64,000 bases of DNA from Corallococcus carmarthensis (GCF_003611695.1 NZ_RAWE01000003.1:1-64000), one strand, 5' to 3'; counted from the stretch's first letter, positions 1-10,703 are shown. Program-made: numbers and translations. Notes: a model not told the origin generated them from the sequence alone.

Positions 1-1
1 C

Positions 2-3000
2 ACCCTGCACTTCCCCCCCGAGCTCCCCATCTCGAGCCGGGTGGAGGACATCACCGCGGCCATCACCGCCCATCAGGTGGTCATCGTCGCGGGGGCCACC
101 GGCTCGGGGAAGACGACGCAGCTGCCGAAGGTCCTGCTCGCCATGGGGCGCGGCCGCCCGCGCCAGATTGGCGTCACCCAGCCCCGGCGCATCGCCGCGA
201 CGAGCGTGGCGGCGCGCGTGGCTCGTGAGCTGGGCACGGAGCTGGGCACGGACGTCGGCTACCAGATTCGCTTCGAGGACCGCTCGTCCAAGCGGACGGC
301 CGTGAAGTTCATGACCGACGGCGTGCTGCTCGCGCAGATCCACAGCGACCCGCTCCTGAAACGCTACGACACCATCGTGCTCGACGAGGCCCACGAGCGC
401 AGCCTCACCATCGACTTCCTGCTCGGGTGGCTCAAGCGCATCCTCCCCAGGCGCCCCGACCTCAAGGTGGTGGTGAGCTCGGCCACCATCGAGACCGAGC
501 GCTTCTCCCAGTTCTTCGGGGGGGCTCCGGTCATCCAGGTGGAGGGCCGTACCTTTCCGGTGGACGTGCTCTACGAGCCGCCCCCCGAGGACGACGAGCT
601 CGCCGACGCCGTCGCCGATTCGGTGGCGAACGTGATCTCGCTCGATCCGAACGGGGACGTCCTCGTGTTCCTCCCCGGGGAGCGGGAGATCCGCGAGGCG
701 GAGAATGCCCTGAACGCGCGCGAGCTCCGCGGCACGGTGGTGCAGCCCCTGTATTCGCGCCTGTCGGCCGCCGAGCAGTCGCGCGTCTTCGCCACCATCC
801 CCCAGCGCCGCGTCATCCTCGCCACCAACGTCGCGGAGACGTCGATCACCATCCCGGGGATCGTCTACGTCGTGGACACGGGGGTGGCGCGCCTGTCGCG
901 CTACGACCCACGCTCGGGCACCACGCGCCTGCACATCGAGCCGGTCTCCCAGGCCAGCGCCGACCAGCGCAAGGGGCGCTGCGGCCGCGTGCGCGACGGA
1001 ATCTGCGTGCGCCTCTACGACGAGGTGAACTTCACCACGCGGCCCGCCTTCACCGACCCGGAGATCAAGCGCACCGGGCTCGCGGGGGTCATCCTGCGGA
1101 TGAAGTCCCTCGGCCTCGGTGACGTCGAGGACTTCCCCTTCCTCGACCCGCCCCAGCCGAAGGCCATCGCCGAGGGCTGGCGGGTGCTCGAGGAGCTCGG
1201 GGCCATCGAGGGCAAGGAGCGCACCTTGACGCCGCTCGGGCACCAGCTCGCGCGCTTCCCGGTGGACCCGCGCATCGCGCGGATGATCCTCGCCGGCGCC
1301 GAGTACGGGTGCCTGGAGGAGGTGCTCATCGTCGCCGCGGCGCTCAACCTGCAGGACCCGCGCGAGCGGCCACGGGAGCTCGCGCAGAAGGCGGACGAGT
1401 CGCACCGGCGCTTCCGTGACGAGCACTCGGACTTCACGGGGCTCCTCAAGCTGTGGGCGTTCGTGCGCGAGGCCGAGGGCCGGGGGACGTCCCACCTGCG
1501 GCGCGTGTGCCGGGACAACTTCCTGTCCTTCCTGCGGGTGCGCGAGTGGCGGGACGTCCAGCGCCAGCTCGAGGAGACCGTCCGCGAGCTGCGCCTGCCG
1601 CGCAAGGGCCAGGGCGCCCCGGCGCGCGGGGACGTGCTGCACCAGGCGCTCCTTACCGGGCTGCTGTCCCGCATCGGCCAGTGGAATCCGGAGCAGCGCC
1701 AATACACGGGCGGCAAGCAGACGCGCTTCACGGTTCACCCCTCGTCGGCGCTCGCGAAGAAGCCCCCTGCCTGGGTGATGGCGTTCGAGCTCGTGGAGAC
1801 GTCCCAGCTGTTCGCGCGCACCGTGGCGAAGCTCGACCCGGAGTGGCTCGCGGCGGCGGCTCCCCACCTGCTCAAGCGCAGCTACTCCGAACCGCACTGG
1901 TCGGAGAAGTCCGCGCGCGCCGTCGTGAAGGAGAACGCGACCCTCTTCGGGCTTCAGGTCTTCAAGGAGCGCCCCGTGGCCCTGTCCAGCATGGACCCTG
2001 CCCGGGCACGGCTGATGTTCCTCGAGCATGCCCTGGTGCGCGGCGAGTACCGCACCCGGGGGGCGTTCCAGGAGGAGAACCAGCAGGTGCTCGATCGCGT
2101 GGCGCGCCTGCGGGACAAGGCCCGGCGCAGCGAGCTGCTCGACAGCGAGGCGCTGCTGACGTTCTTCGACCAGCGCGTCCCGGCGGACGTGACGGACGGA
2201 GCGGGCTTCGAGGCCTGGCGCCGCAAGGCCGAGGCGGCCGACCCCGACGTGCTCATCCTCACGATGGAGGATGCCCTCTCTCACGACCCGGGCCTGTCCC
2301 CTGCGCAATACCCGGATGCCATCACCCTGCACGGCGCGTCCGTGCCGGTGACGTACACCTTCGACCCCTCGGCCGACGACGACGGAATCACCCTGAGCGT
2401 GCCGCTGCTGCTGCTCGCCCAGCTGGTCCCGGGTGAGCTCGACTGGACCATCCCCGGGTGGCTGCGGGAGAAGCTCACCGCCCTGCTCGAGCAGATCCCC
2501 CGCGCCCAGCGCAAGCAGCTGGGGCCGGTGCCGGACCTGGTCGACCGTCTCCAGAAGGAACTGGTGCCCTTCCGCGGGCCGCTGATTCCAGCGCTCGCGC
2601 GTGCGGTGTCCCGGCTGTGCGGCGTGGACGTGCCCGAGGAGTCCTTCCGGGCGGATGCCGTGCCACCGTACCTGCGCATCACGCTCCAGGTGCTCGACGA
2701 GCGGGGAAAGGAGCTCGCGCGCAGCCGCGACGCCGACGCGCTGATCGAGCAGCACGGGGGACGTGCACGAGCGGTGCTGCGCAGCGTGGCACCGGCTTCG
2801 GACTGGGAGCGCAAGGGGCTGACCGCCTGGACCTTCGGCGAGCTGCCTTCTTTTATTACCCGGCGGGTCGGCGGGCTCGACGTCCGCAGCTACCCCGCGC
2901 TCGTCGACCGGGGCGCGGCCGTGGACCTGGTGCTGCTCGAGACCTCCGCCGCCGCCGACGCGGCCACGCGCACGGGAATCCGCCGGCTCCTGATGCTCGC

Positions 3001-3670
3001 CGCGCGCGGACACGTGGCCGTCAGCGCCGCGCGCATGCCCCTGCCCTTCCCGTCCCTGGACGGCGCGCCGCCCGCGCGGGGCCAGGCCGACGCCTTCCGG
3101 GCGCTCGTCCTGGCGCGCAGCGTCGACGATGCGTTCAAGCTCGCACCGGGTGCGCCGCTGCCCCGCACGAAGGCGGCCTTCGAGGCGCGGGTCCAAGAGG
3201 GCTCACAGCGCATCGAGCAGGAGGCCAAGGACTGGGCGAACGTCGTCGTTGCCACCTCCGCGGAGCTCGCTGAGACGCTCGCCGCACTCAAGGCAGCCTC
3301 CAAGGGGCCGAGCGGCGCGGCGGCCGTGCGGGACATCCGCTCGCAGCTCGGGCACCTGTTCCCCGCGAAGCTCATCGAGTGGATTCCCCTCGTGCGCCTG
3401 CTGAACTACCCGCGCTACCTCCGCGCGGCCCAGGCCCGGCTGTCGCGTGCGGTGGCGAACCCCCCCAAGGACGCAGCGAAGGCCACGCCCTTCACGCCCC
3501 TGTGGGAGTCCTTCCTCGCCAGGAGCGCCACCGTGCGTGATCAGGAGGCGGCGCAGGAGCTGCGGTGGGCCTTCGAGGAGCTCCGCGTGGCCATCTTCGC
3601 TCCGGAGGTGACGACGCCCGTGTCGGTGACGGTGGCGAAGGTCGGCGCGGCCCTCGCGGCGCTGCGCTAG
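2..3670 (+). CDS. hrpA: ATP-dependent DEAH-box RNA helicase HrpA (5' end outside window)
   Basis: DEAH/RHA-family RNA helicase expected to unwind or remodel RNA in the cytoplasm. The frame is open from base 2, and residues before the first GTG (base 41) read like the family's usual lead-in (FPPELPIS), so the true start is upstream and the gene is partial. Counting from base 41, Walker A GATGSGKT is at residues 18-25 and DEAH at 115-118. The SAT motif (VSSATIE) and the helicase motif VI region (QRKGRCGR) follow. Then come the winged-helix/ratchet region and the long C-terminal DUF3418-like part typical of HrpA. About 1,220 codons are visible, close to the 1,240-1,300 usual for the family. No partner gene is visible. 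The next gene starts 288 bp downstream and looks unrelated. Family assignment is very secure. Confidence 0.96.
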   Translation, partial: TLHFPPELPISSRVEDITAAITAHQVVIVAGATGSGKTTQLPKVLLAMGRGRPRQIGVTQPRRIAATSVAARVARELGTELGTDVGYQIRFEDRSSKRTAVKFMTDGVLLAQIHSDPLLKRYDTIVLDEAHERSLTIDFLLGWLKRILPRRPDLKVVVSSATIETERFSQFFGGAPVIQVEGRTFPVDVLYEPPPEDDELADAVADSVANVISLDPNGDVLVFLPGEREIREAENALNARELRGTVVQPLYSRLSAAEQSRVFATIPQRRVILATNVAETSITIPGIVYVVDTGVARLSRYDPRSGTTRLHIEPVSQASADQRKGRCGRVRDGICVRLYDEVNFTTRPAFTDPEIKRTGLAGVILRMKSLGLGDVEDFPFLDPPQPKAIAEGWRVLEELGAIEGKERTLTPLGHQLARFPVDPRIARMILAGAEYGCLEEVLIVAAALNLQDPRERPRELAQKADESHRRFRDEHSDFTGLLKLWAFVREAEGRGTSHLRRVCRDNFLSFLRVREWRDVQRQLEETVRELRLPRKGQGAPARGDVLHQALLTGLLSRIGQWNPEQRQYTGGKQTRFTVHPSSALAKKPPAWVMAFELVETSQLFARTVAKLDPEWLAAAAPHLLKRSYSEPHWSEKSARAVVKENATLFGLQVFKERPVALSSMDPARARLMFLEHALVRGEYRTRGAFQEENQQVLDRVARLRDKARRSELLDSEALLTFFDQRVPADVTDGAGFEAWRRKAEAADPDVLILTMEDALSHDPGLSPAQYPDAITLHGASVPVTYTFDPSADDDGITLSVPLLLLAQLVPGELDWTIPGWLREKLTALLEQIPRAQRKQLGPVPDLVDRLQKELVPFRGPLIPALARAVSRLCGVDVPEESFRADAVPPYLRITLQVLDERGKELARSRDADALIEQHGGRARAVLRSVAPASDWERKGLTAWTFGELPSFITRRVGGLDVRSYPALVDRGAAVDLVLLETSAAADAATRTGIRRLLMLAARGHVAVSAARMPLPFPSLDGAPPARGQADAFRALVLARSVDDAFKLAPGAPLPRTKAAFEARVQEGSQRIEQEAKDWANVVVATSAELAETLAALKAASKGPSGAAAVRDIRSQLGHLFPAKLIEWIPLVRLLNYPRYLRAAQARLSRAVANPPKDAAKATPFTPLWESFLARSATVRDQEAAQELRWAFEELRVAIFAPEVTTPVSVTVAKVGAALAALR

Positions 3671-3958
3671 AAGCGAGAGCATCGGCGGCCTCGAGGTGCT
3701 GCCGCCCGACTGCCCACCGCCGGCCGCGGGCGCTGCTGGGCGCTCCCTGCTCTCCGGCCCCTGAGCGCGGTCCCCATCCCGGCCCGAGGCCCGGATTGTG
3801 GCGGTCTTGTAACGTCCACCTCGGGATGGGATGGCTCATTTCACTACACGGCACTCCCGGAAGCGCATCACGAAACCGCGCAGGCCAACGCGCCTCCGAT
3901 ACACGAGCGATGACGCCAGGCACCGCATTGGGGAACACGGAATACCGTCGGAGACACC
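3671..3958. other. intergenic spacer between hrpA and the TIR island
   Basis: 288 bp with no convincing reading frame. It becomes visibly less GC-rich toward its right half. It should contain the promoter of the TIR-TPR gene, but I see no clear -35/-10 or -24/-12 pair. A GGAG at 3950-3953 is the ribosome binding site of the next gene. This is one edge of the conflict island, and I found no terminal repeat or integrase here. Confidence 0.5.
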
Positions 3959-6532
3959 ATGGGTCAGCGCTCCACTCCATCCGTTCGGAAATCACGCACC
4001 GGTACCTTCCGCTACGATTTCGCTTTCTCGATGGCGGGCAGTCAGAGGCGCAGAGCCCGGCGTCTCGCGTTGGAACTGCGCCGCCTGTACCCGAATGTGA
4101 AGCTCTTTCTCGATGAGGAACGCCCGTCGGAACTCGACTGGAAGAATGAGCACGACCTTCGCGAAATCTACGCCTCCAGCGCGCGCTACGTCGTGACATT
4201 CATCTCCAAGGACTACGAGACCAGCGACTGGACGCGCCTGGAGTTCGAGGCCGCGAGGTCGGCGGAGCGGCAGCGAGGCAATCGTGTCCTCCTCCCAATC
4301 CAGTGCGATGACACGACGTTCCTGGGACTGGGAAGCAACGTCATCAAGCCCGACGCGCGCAAGAGGACCCTCCGGAGCATCGCCGAGTCACTGCTTGCCA
4401 GGCTGGAGGAGAAGAGGCCAATCGAGCCTGGAGCGCCGCCCGGGCCACCGGTGCGCGAACTGTCGCGGCTGTTCTCGGCCAGCCATCGCCGTGCCCTGGG
4501 GCTGCTTGCCGTTTTCGATTGGGTTCCTTTGGAGCTGCTGCATCCGGCCTTCCCCGACATCCCCTGGACGAAGGTTCTCCGAGACGTGCGAAGCTCCGGG
4601 CTCGTGATGTCCGAGGATGGGCTCCTTCGGCTCAAACCCGAGCTGAGCCGATCGCTCCTGCAGGACGCCGATGAGGCGAAGAAGCATCAGTCTCGTTGGA
4701 AGGAAGGACTCACGAAGCTCCGGCATCATCCCGACATCGCCTTGATGTACGCAAAGGTCAGCTTCGACCTGGGCGACCTCCAGTCCGGGTGCGAGGCGCT
4801 GATCTCCGCAGGGCATTCCGTGGAGTTCCCCGCGTTGTTGAGCGCCTATACCGATGCCCTTGTGGGCATCCTCACTCACGAGCGCTTCCATGTGATTGGA
4901 AGCCACCAACGCAGGCGCGCCCTCAACTCGCTGGGCATCTGCCTCTGCCGGCAGGGAATGCTGCAGGAGGCGCTCAAGTACTTTCAGCATCTGCAGAGCT
5001 GGAGCAGAGCCTCGGGCGATGCCTGGGCACAGGGGCAGGCGCTGATCAACGCGGGTGTCGCGGAGGCCCGACTCGGGCACCTGCTCCATGCCAGGGCATT
5101 CTACGAAATGGCCGCCGAATTCGGCCGGAAGACCTCGGACCGCACCCTGCGGGCCAGGGCTCTGGGGAATCTCGCGATGACGGGAATGGGCCGTCCGGAG
5201 CGGGCCGAACGGATGCTGCGGGAGAGCATCGCGCTCAAGGAGGTCATCCACGATGAGGCCGGCCTTTTCGCTGGAGACTTCACTCAGGGGCTCCTGGCCG
5301 CGGGGGCTGGCCAATGGCGCGAGGCCATTCCACACTTCGCGAAGGCCGCCCAGCGAGCCCGGAGTACGGGAAGAGTGCCTGAAGAGGCGGCTGCGCTCGT
5401 GCAATTGGGTGAATCCCGGTTCAAGGCTGGACGCGTCTCGGCGGCCCTCTCGACCTATCGGAAGGCGCGACAGCGCGCGAGCAGCCTGCCGGAGCAGCAT
5501 GCGGAGCGGAACGATGCACTCATCGGAGCCGTCCAGGGCGAGGCGGTGGTCCTGCGTGAGTCGCGGCAGTGGAAGGCGGCGGAACCCCTGTTCCTGGAGC
5601 TCATGCAGCTCAAGGAACACGGCGGAGACCGACGGGGCGCCCTTGACGTCGCCCACGACCTGGCGCTGCTTCACGAAGAGCATGGGAAGAAGGCGGAGGC
5701 CCTGAATCTCTTTGAGAAGACGGCGGCCCGGGCGCTCCGGTTGAAGCTCTTCGAGCCTGCCTGCCGGTGTCTCCTGGAAGCGGCGAGACTCACAGACGGG
5801 AAACACGCCCGTGCTCGCACACTGCTCCGGCGGGCACGGGCCGTGGTCGAGACCCACGGAACTTCCGAGCAGCGCATCCATGTCGCACGCCTCCAAGCGG
5901 CTTACGAGAACGCGCAGGGGTGCCCTGACAAGAGCGAAGCACTCCTCCGGGACGTCCAGCCCCTGGCGACGGAAACAGGACTGAAGCTGGAGCTCCTTCA
6001 TTCCCGGATGGAGATACTCTTGCAGGCAAACCGCTGGCCGGAGGCAAGGCGGCTGTACTCGAGACTCACGCACCTTGCTGCGGAGAGCGGTCAGCACGCG
6101 GCATCTATCAATGCCCGCCTGGCCATGGGAGGCCGCCTCTGGGCCGCCGGCGGCGAGTCTCGCTTCGAGGCCTGTCAGGCCTATGTCATGGCGCTGCTCC
6201 TCGCGATTTCAGAGAGCGAGCACCTGGAGGCCGACGCGTTCATCACGGTGGGCATCCAGATGGTCGCGACCCTCATGAGCAATCCCAGCGGCAAGATTCC
6301 CTTCGAGAAACTCTCGGACAGGCTGGCGCGCTGGCTCATTCGGGAATGGGATCTGGCCAAGCACCCCGAGTTCCAGCATCTCGGACTCTGGCCACTTGCG
6401 GTCGTCCGTACACTTCAGCCGATACGCCAGCGGCGCAAGCCTTCCCTGCGCATCATCGAACGAGTGGTCGAGCACGAATTCAGGAGCGCACTGGACGGGG
6501 TCCAGAAGGTCCTCGTCCGCGGCCCCCAATGA
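3959..6532 (+). CDS. TIR domain-TPR repeat protein (putative NADase/immune effector)
   Basis: 857 aa, no signal peptide, so cytoplasmic. Residues about 18-115 are a TIR_2-type domain: a YDFAFSMAG first strand, a FISKDY fourth strand and a W91-x3-E95 motif that places the expected catalytic glutamate of NAD-cleaving TIRs. About residues 150-230 form a small helical linker. From about 235 to 800 the protein is a run of TPR-like helical pairs (for example ALNSLGICLCRQGMLQEALK). In known systems TPRs act as sensors or oligomerisation platforms. Start: ATG with GGAG five bases upstream. The gene converges on the TIR-STAND gene with only 28 bp between stops. Role in phage defence or other conflict is inferred from architecture and neighbours. 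A signalling or self-recognition role is also possible. Confidence 0.85.
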   Translation: MGQRSTPSVRKSRTGTFRYDFAFSMAGSQRRRARRLALELRRLYPNVKLFLDEERPSELDWKNEHDLREIYASSARYVVTFISKDYETSDWTRLEFEAARSAERQRGNRVLLPIQCDDTTFLGLGSNVIKPDARKRTLRSIAESLLARLEEKRPIEPGAPPGPPVRELSRLFSASHRRALGLLAVFDWVPLELLHPAFPDIPWTKVLRDVRSSGLVMSEDGLLRLKPELSRSLLQDADEAKKHQSRWKEGLTKLRHHPDIALMYAKVSFDLGDLQSGCEALISAGHSVEFPALLSAYTDALVGILTHERFHVIGSHQRRRALNSLGICLCRQGMLQEALKYFQHLQSWSRASGDAWAQGQALINAGVAEARLGHLLHARAFYEMAAEFGRKTSDRTLRARALGNLAMTGMGRPERAERMLRESIALKEVIHDEAGLFAGDFTQGLLAAGAGQWREAIPHFAKAAQRARSTGRVPEEAAALVQLGESRFKAGRVSAALSTYRKARQRASSLPEQHAERNDALIGAVQGEAVVLRESRQWKAAEPLFLELMQLKEHGGDRRGALDVAHDLALLHEEHGKKAEALNLFEKTAARALRLKLFEPACRCLLEAARLTDGKHARARTLLRRARAVVETHGTSEQRIHVARLQAAYENAQGCPDKSEALLRDVQPLATETGLKLELLHSRMEILLQANRWPEARRLYSRLTHLAAESGQHAASINARLAMGGRLWAAGGESRFEACQAYVMALLLAISESEHLEADAFITVGIQMVATLMSNPSGKIPFEKLSDRLARWLIREWDLAKHPEFQHLGLWPLAVVRTLQPIRQRRKPSLRIIERVVEHEFRSALDGVQKVLVRGPQ

Positions 6533-6560
6533 CGAGCTTCGGGGAACTCCTGATAGCGAA

Positions 6561-9500
6561 TCAAGACCACCAGGTGCCCACATCAAGAATGGTGTGGATG
6601 GTTCGGACCAGTTCCTGCTCGCCACCGAGGAAGAGGAGGACGGGAGCGAGCGCCTCGAGGTCCGATAGCAGCTCCCTGCGTGGCCTGGCGGAGAGCGTGG
6701 GCAACATCTCGGCCCAGAGGCGGCGCAGTTGCTCTCGGGGGAGTCGTCGCAGCTCTGGAGCGAGCAGGTGAAATGCGGATTGGCGCGAGGCGGCGTGGCA
6801 GGCCTCTCGAAATGCTTCCTCAAGAGCCTCAATATGCCGCGCCGAATTTCCCATCTTCGCCAGGGTTCCAAGCACCACCGCGCGTGCTTCGGGCTCGGGC
6901 TGTTCCCTGGCGAGTTGGAAGAGCATCGGTAACAGGTCGACTGGAATGTGCGGTGCGATCTTGAGCAGCGGCTCCTCGGTCCAGACCAGACTGTATTGCA
7001 GGCAGCCGCTGAGCGCGCCTGTCAGCACGTCAGGTCTTCCTGGAAACCGGACAACCAGCGAGGCCAGTGCCTCGGTCTGGAGGTCCCCTGTATTCATGGA
7101 TTGTGCAACGGAGATCGCCTCCTCGGCCAGGACGTCTGGAAGGAGTGGGGTGACCAGTCGCAGGAACTCCGCGATATCCATGTCGGTCGGCGATTCGCTC
7201 CGTAGCAGCTCGAAGGCCTCCCACAGCACAGGCTCACGCTCGGAGATGGAGAGCCGCGGGAGCAAGGCACCCAGCACCACTGCGCGACCGCTTCCTGTGC
7301 ACCTCGCGACCAGGTCACGCGCCTGCGGGAGGAGATGGCGCTCCAGAGACGGAAGCAAGGCAACCAGCGTTTCGACAAGCTCGCCTGGCCTGCTGGCATG
7401 GCTGGAAGTGTCGAGGACCCAGCGCTGTGACTCGGGTGGCAGCCGTGGCGCCAACTCGCGGAGCCCGCCGCGAGCAAGCCATCCCTGGGTGTGCACGAAC
7501 ATGGCTTCCAGGGCATCCTGAAAGAACGCCTCAGGAATGAAGGGGACGAGCAGGTCCAACGTATCGTTGAGAATGTCCCTCCTCCGTTCCGCGACGAGGT
7601 GGCCCAGGGTCTCCCACACCCGTGGGTGGCCCGCAGCCTCACCCAACACGCGAAAGACGCCCCGCCAATCAAAGATGAGTCCCCGGACATTCGCTGCGGC
7701 GAGCGCTTCATCAAGAAACCCGGTTCGCATGGGTTCCTCGCACACCGATGCAAGTCGTGCCATGAGCCGATGCCAGTGGGGCTGTTCGCTTCTGAGTCGG
7801 GTGCCCAGTTCCACGAGCACCGGCTTCCGTGTCGGAAACGGAAGCCGGGCTGCGATTCCAATGCACGCATCAACCAGTGCCCACGAGTCCTGGACTTTTC
7901 GGGCAAGGGCCAGGGCTTGATGGAGCCGTTCCTGGCGTCCTGGAGCGGGCGTTCGCTCTGCCAGACTCGCCAGGACCCGGGCTTGGACATGTGGGGTCGG
8001 GAGCCTGTCCACGGCGCGCACGGCTTCATCGATTGAGTCCTGCTCGAGAAAGGGCGCCAACGACTCGATGGCAGTTCCCCGGGCGAACTCGTTGGGAATG
8101 GCGAACGCTGCCTTTGTCAGCCGCGGCAGGTCGCTCCTGGCCGGAGCACCCGGCAGTTTCGCCGGCTCGACCGCATGCCGTTTCCAAGCCTCATGCAGCG
8201 CCCGCTGGCCCTCTCGCATCGCATCCTCGTCGCCGAGCAATTGATTTAGTGCGAGCCCCAAGTCCAGGGGGACATGACTTCCGTGGGATTCGATTTCTGT
8301 TATTCCATGATGCAGGCGCAGGTCCGGGGACAGCTCCCCCAGAATCAGCTGCTTTGTGTTCTGTCGCGCTGCCGCGGCAAATGAGACAACCTCCTTCACC
8401 AATTCATCCTTGTTCGCCTCGGGCTGATGGTTGGCCAGGAACGCCAACACACGTGCCCGGAAGGACGCAGGCCGGAGTTGACGTGCGGTATCGATGACCT
8501 GGGCGGCGAGCTTCGGTGACAGGTGGGGAGCCAATTCGCGCAGTGCGTACTCCAGCGTGTCCTCCGGCGCCCGGAAGGTATGCTCTATCGCCTCACGCAG
8601 ACACTCCTCCTCTTCACCGGGACAGGCCTTCCCAAGAGCAATGAGCGCCGTCACCCGCCCCACCACATCCGGAATCTGCCTCGCGTAGGCCCGGCACTGC
8701 GACAGTGTCCACTCCCCATGCTGCACGAGTCGTCTCAGGAGCAAGGGAGGGATGTCTTGCGCCAGCGTGTGGACACTGGCTCTTGCCATGGCGCAGCGGA
8801 TTTCATCCGCCACTGCGCTTGTGGCGCCGCGACGTGCGGCAAGCTCCGCCTCCCGCTGGACTGCGCGCGACGCCCGTTCAAGATCAGTCAGGAAACTGGC
8901 GAGGGTCGAGTCACGCGCTTCCACCGCACGCCGCCATTCGTCACTCACGAGCCGCAACATCGTCGAGGCTCCGCTCCTGGCTTCCTCCAGGTGCGCCCCC
9001 AGATACTGAAACAGATATGGGGGGACTTCCGCTGGCGTAACGTCACCGGTCGCGAGCCCGCGCAGCGATTCCTCACCCCATTCGAGGAATCGCTCCTTCC
9101 ACCTGCGCCGATCCCCTGTGCTCAGCTGGCCGGCAAAGTAGGTGCCCAGGCCTGGATGCGTGAACGTGTAGCCCTGATCGCGACCATTCCCGATGATGAA
9201 GCGGGCCAATGGCCGCAGCATCTCCACAAGTTCAAGGTCCGTATCGGCCCTCAAGAGCTTGAGGACCTCGTCCCGGCGCATTGGCCCCAGGGCGCAAGCC
9301 AGAAGGCCCAGGAGGTTCCAAACAGCCCGCTCATGTTGGGCAGCCTGGGCACCCCAGAGTTTCAGTTGCTCACTCCACCATCGCTCGAAGTAGCCCGTGA
9401 GTCCTGGATGGAGAGTCCCCATTCCAGCGGGTTCGTGAACGGGCCTCCCTTGCTCCTCCCATTCGGCGAGGTACAGGCTCAGCACCAGGGGGGCTCCCTC

Positions 9501-10703
9501 GGTGAGCCGGTACAGTTCATCCACCCGCGCTGAGTCCCGGGCGAAGTCCCCCAGGGGCGGTCCCAACTGCTCGATGGCCTCCTCGACTCCATCACGGTCC
9601 AGGTGCTCGAGCCCGCTCACCGAGGCGAGCCGAGCACGCTCCCAGCCCAGCTCCTGCCGCCACCAGACCGCATCGCGCGCCACCATCTGCCGTGCGGACA
9701 ACAGCACGCGCAGTCCTGGCAGAGGGGCTTGTGGGAACAGGGCTGGGCCGAGGTCCAGGTCGGCCGCCTCATCGATTCCATCGAGGAGGACCAGCAGAGG
9801 GCGCCCGTCCTTCAGCGGCCGCGTCAGCGCATCCGAAATGAGCCGGCGCCAGGTCTCCAGCGTCATGTCCCGGCGCGAGGGAACAGCCTCGCCGTGAAGA
9901 AACGCGAGGCGCGCGCCCAGGGCACTGAGAATTGCCCCCGCGAGGTTGGTCTGGAAGCGCACGCTCACGGGCATGTACGCAACAGCCACGTCCGAGCGTG
10001 CCGCCAACCGGGATACCCACTGCGCGAGCAGCGCGGACTTGCCCTGGCCTCCTGGTGCCAGAAGCAGGCGGTAGGGAGCCTCTGTGCCCGATGCGAGCCA
10101 GGTGTCGAGCGCGCTCAACTCCCCTGCCCGACCGCCGAATGGCGCGGCTCGGCGGCTCGGCGCGCCCACGTAGTGGCGGAGGAAGCTCTCGATCCGATGC
10201 GCCAGGTCTTCCGGGAGCTCGGTGATGCCCCGAACCAGTGCCTGGACCGGGTCTGTAGGGGCGGCAAGCGACGTCACAGGCAGCGGAGTCGGAGGCACCT
10301 GCGTCCCGGGCTCCGCCACCGCGCGAAGGAGTTCTTGGACTCCACGCTCCCAGTGCCCTTCCGGAAAGACGTCTACCGCGTGACATGCCCTTAGGGCCGG
10401 GAGGAGAGCTACGTTCTCCAAACGAACCGGAATGACCCGGCAATCGCGGCCCGCCAGTTGGCGCTGTAGCGCGAGGTCAACCTCGCGCTCGACCCAGCGG
10501 CTCTCGCACGCGCCACGCGAGAGGCAAACCACCACGAACTCGGCTCTGGCGATCTCCTGTCCGATCCGGGAGGGGAAGGGCTCTCCTGCCCGGAGCCCGG
10601 TTCGATCCCACCAGACCGTGTGGTTGGCTCGGCGGAGCGCCTCCTCAAGCCGCGCGACCTTGCGCTCATCTTCACGTGCGTATGAAAGAAAGATCGTCGC
10701 CAT
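6561..10703 (-). CDS. TIR-STAND NTPase with helical-repeat C-terminus
   Basis: 1,380 aa, cytoplasmic. An N-terminal TIR domain (residues 1-about 125) opens with IFLSYAREDE and carries W70-x3-E74, the predicted NADase glutamate. After a linker comes a STAND/NACHT-like NTPase: Walker A APGGQGKS at 216-223, Walker B LLVLLD at 303-308 followed by DE, and an arginine-rich sensor region near 340. Residues about 430-560 look like a winged-helix segment. The remaining 800 residues are leucine/alanine-rich helical repeats (alpha-solenoid), a usual ligand-sensing part of STAND proteins. This matches the plan of NLR-like bacterial immune receptors (Avs-like and related). Here the effector is a TIR at the N-terminus. 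It is the last gene of the leftward row, 135 bp after the TIR-SLOG gene. No clear Shine-Dalgarno is visible before the ATG. Confidence 0.88.
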   Translation of the reverse strand: MATIFLSYAREDERKVARLEEALRRANHTVWWDRTGLRAGEPFPSRIGQEIARAEFVVVCLSRGACESRWVEREVDLALQRQLAGRDCRVIPVRLENVALLPALRACHAVDVFPEGHWERGVQELLRAVAEPGTQVPPTPLPVTSLAAPTDPVQALVRGITELPEDLAHRIESFLRHYVGAPSRRAAPFGGRAGELSALDTWLASGTEAPYRLLLAPGGQGKSALLAQWVSRLAARSDVAVAYMPVSVRFQTNLAGAILSALGARLAFLHGEAVPSRRDMTLETWRRLISDALTRPLKDGRPLLVLLDGIDEAADLDLGPALFPQAPLPGLRVLLSARQMVARDAVWWRQELGWERARLASVSGLEHLDRDGVEEAIEQLGPPLGDFARDSARVDELYRLTEGAPLVLSLYLAEWEEQGRPVHEPAGMGTLHPGLTGYFERWWSEQLKLWGAQAAQHERAVWNLLGLLACALGPMRRDEVLKLLRADTDLELVEMLRPLARFIIGNGRDQGYTFTHPGLGTYFAGQLSTGDRRRWKERFLEWGEESLRGLATGDVTPAEVPPYLFQYLGAHLEEARSGASTMLRLVSDEWRRAVEARDSTLASFLTDLERASRAVQREAELAARRGATSAVADEIRCAMARASVHTLAQDIPPLLLRRLVQHGEWTLSQCRAYARQIPDVVGRVTALIALGKACPGEEEECLREAIEHTFRAPEDTLEYALRELAPHLSPKLAAQVIDTARQLRPASFRARVLAFLANHQPEANKDELVKEVVSFAAAARQNTKQLILGELSPDLRLHHGITEIESHGSHVPLDLGLALNQLLGDEDAMREGQRALHEAWKRHAVEPAKLPGAPARSDLPRLTKAAFAIPNEFARGTAIESLAPFLEQDSIDEAVRAVDRLPTPHVQARVLASLAERTPAPGRQERLHQALALARKVQDSWALVDACIGIAARLPFPTRKPVLVELGTRLRSEQPHWHRLMARLASVCEEPMRTGFLDEALAAANVRGLIFDWRGVFRVLGEAAGHPRVWETLGHLVAERRRDILNDTLDLLVPFIPEAFFQDALEAMFVHTQGWLARGGLRELAPRLPPESQRWVLDTSSHASRPGELVETLVALLPSLERHLLPQARDLVARCTGSGRAVVLGALLPRLSISEREPVLWEAFELLRSESPTDMDIAEFLRLVTPLLPDVLAEEAISVAQSMNTGDLQTEALASLVVRFPGRPDVLTGALSGCLQYSLVWTEEPLLKIAPHIPVDLLPMLFQLAREQPEPEARAVVLGTLAKMGNSARHIEALEEAFREACHAASRQSAFHLLAPELRRLPREQLRRLWAEMLPTLSARPRRELLSDLEALAPVLLFLGGEQELVRTIHTILDVGTWWS

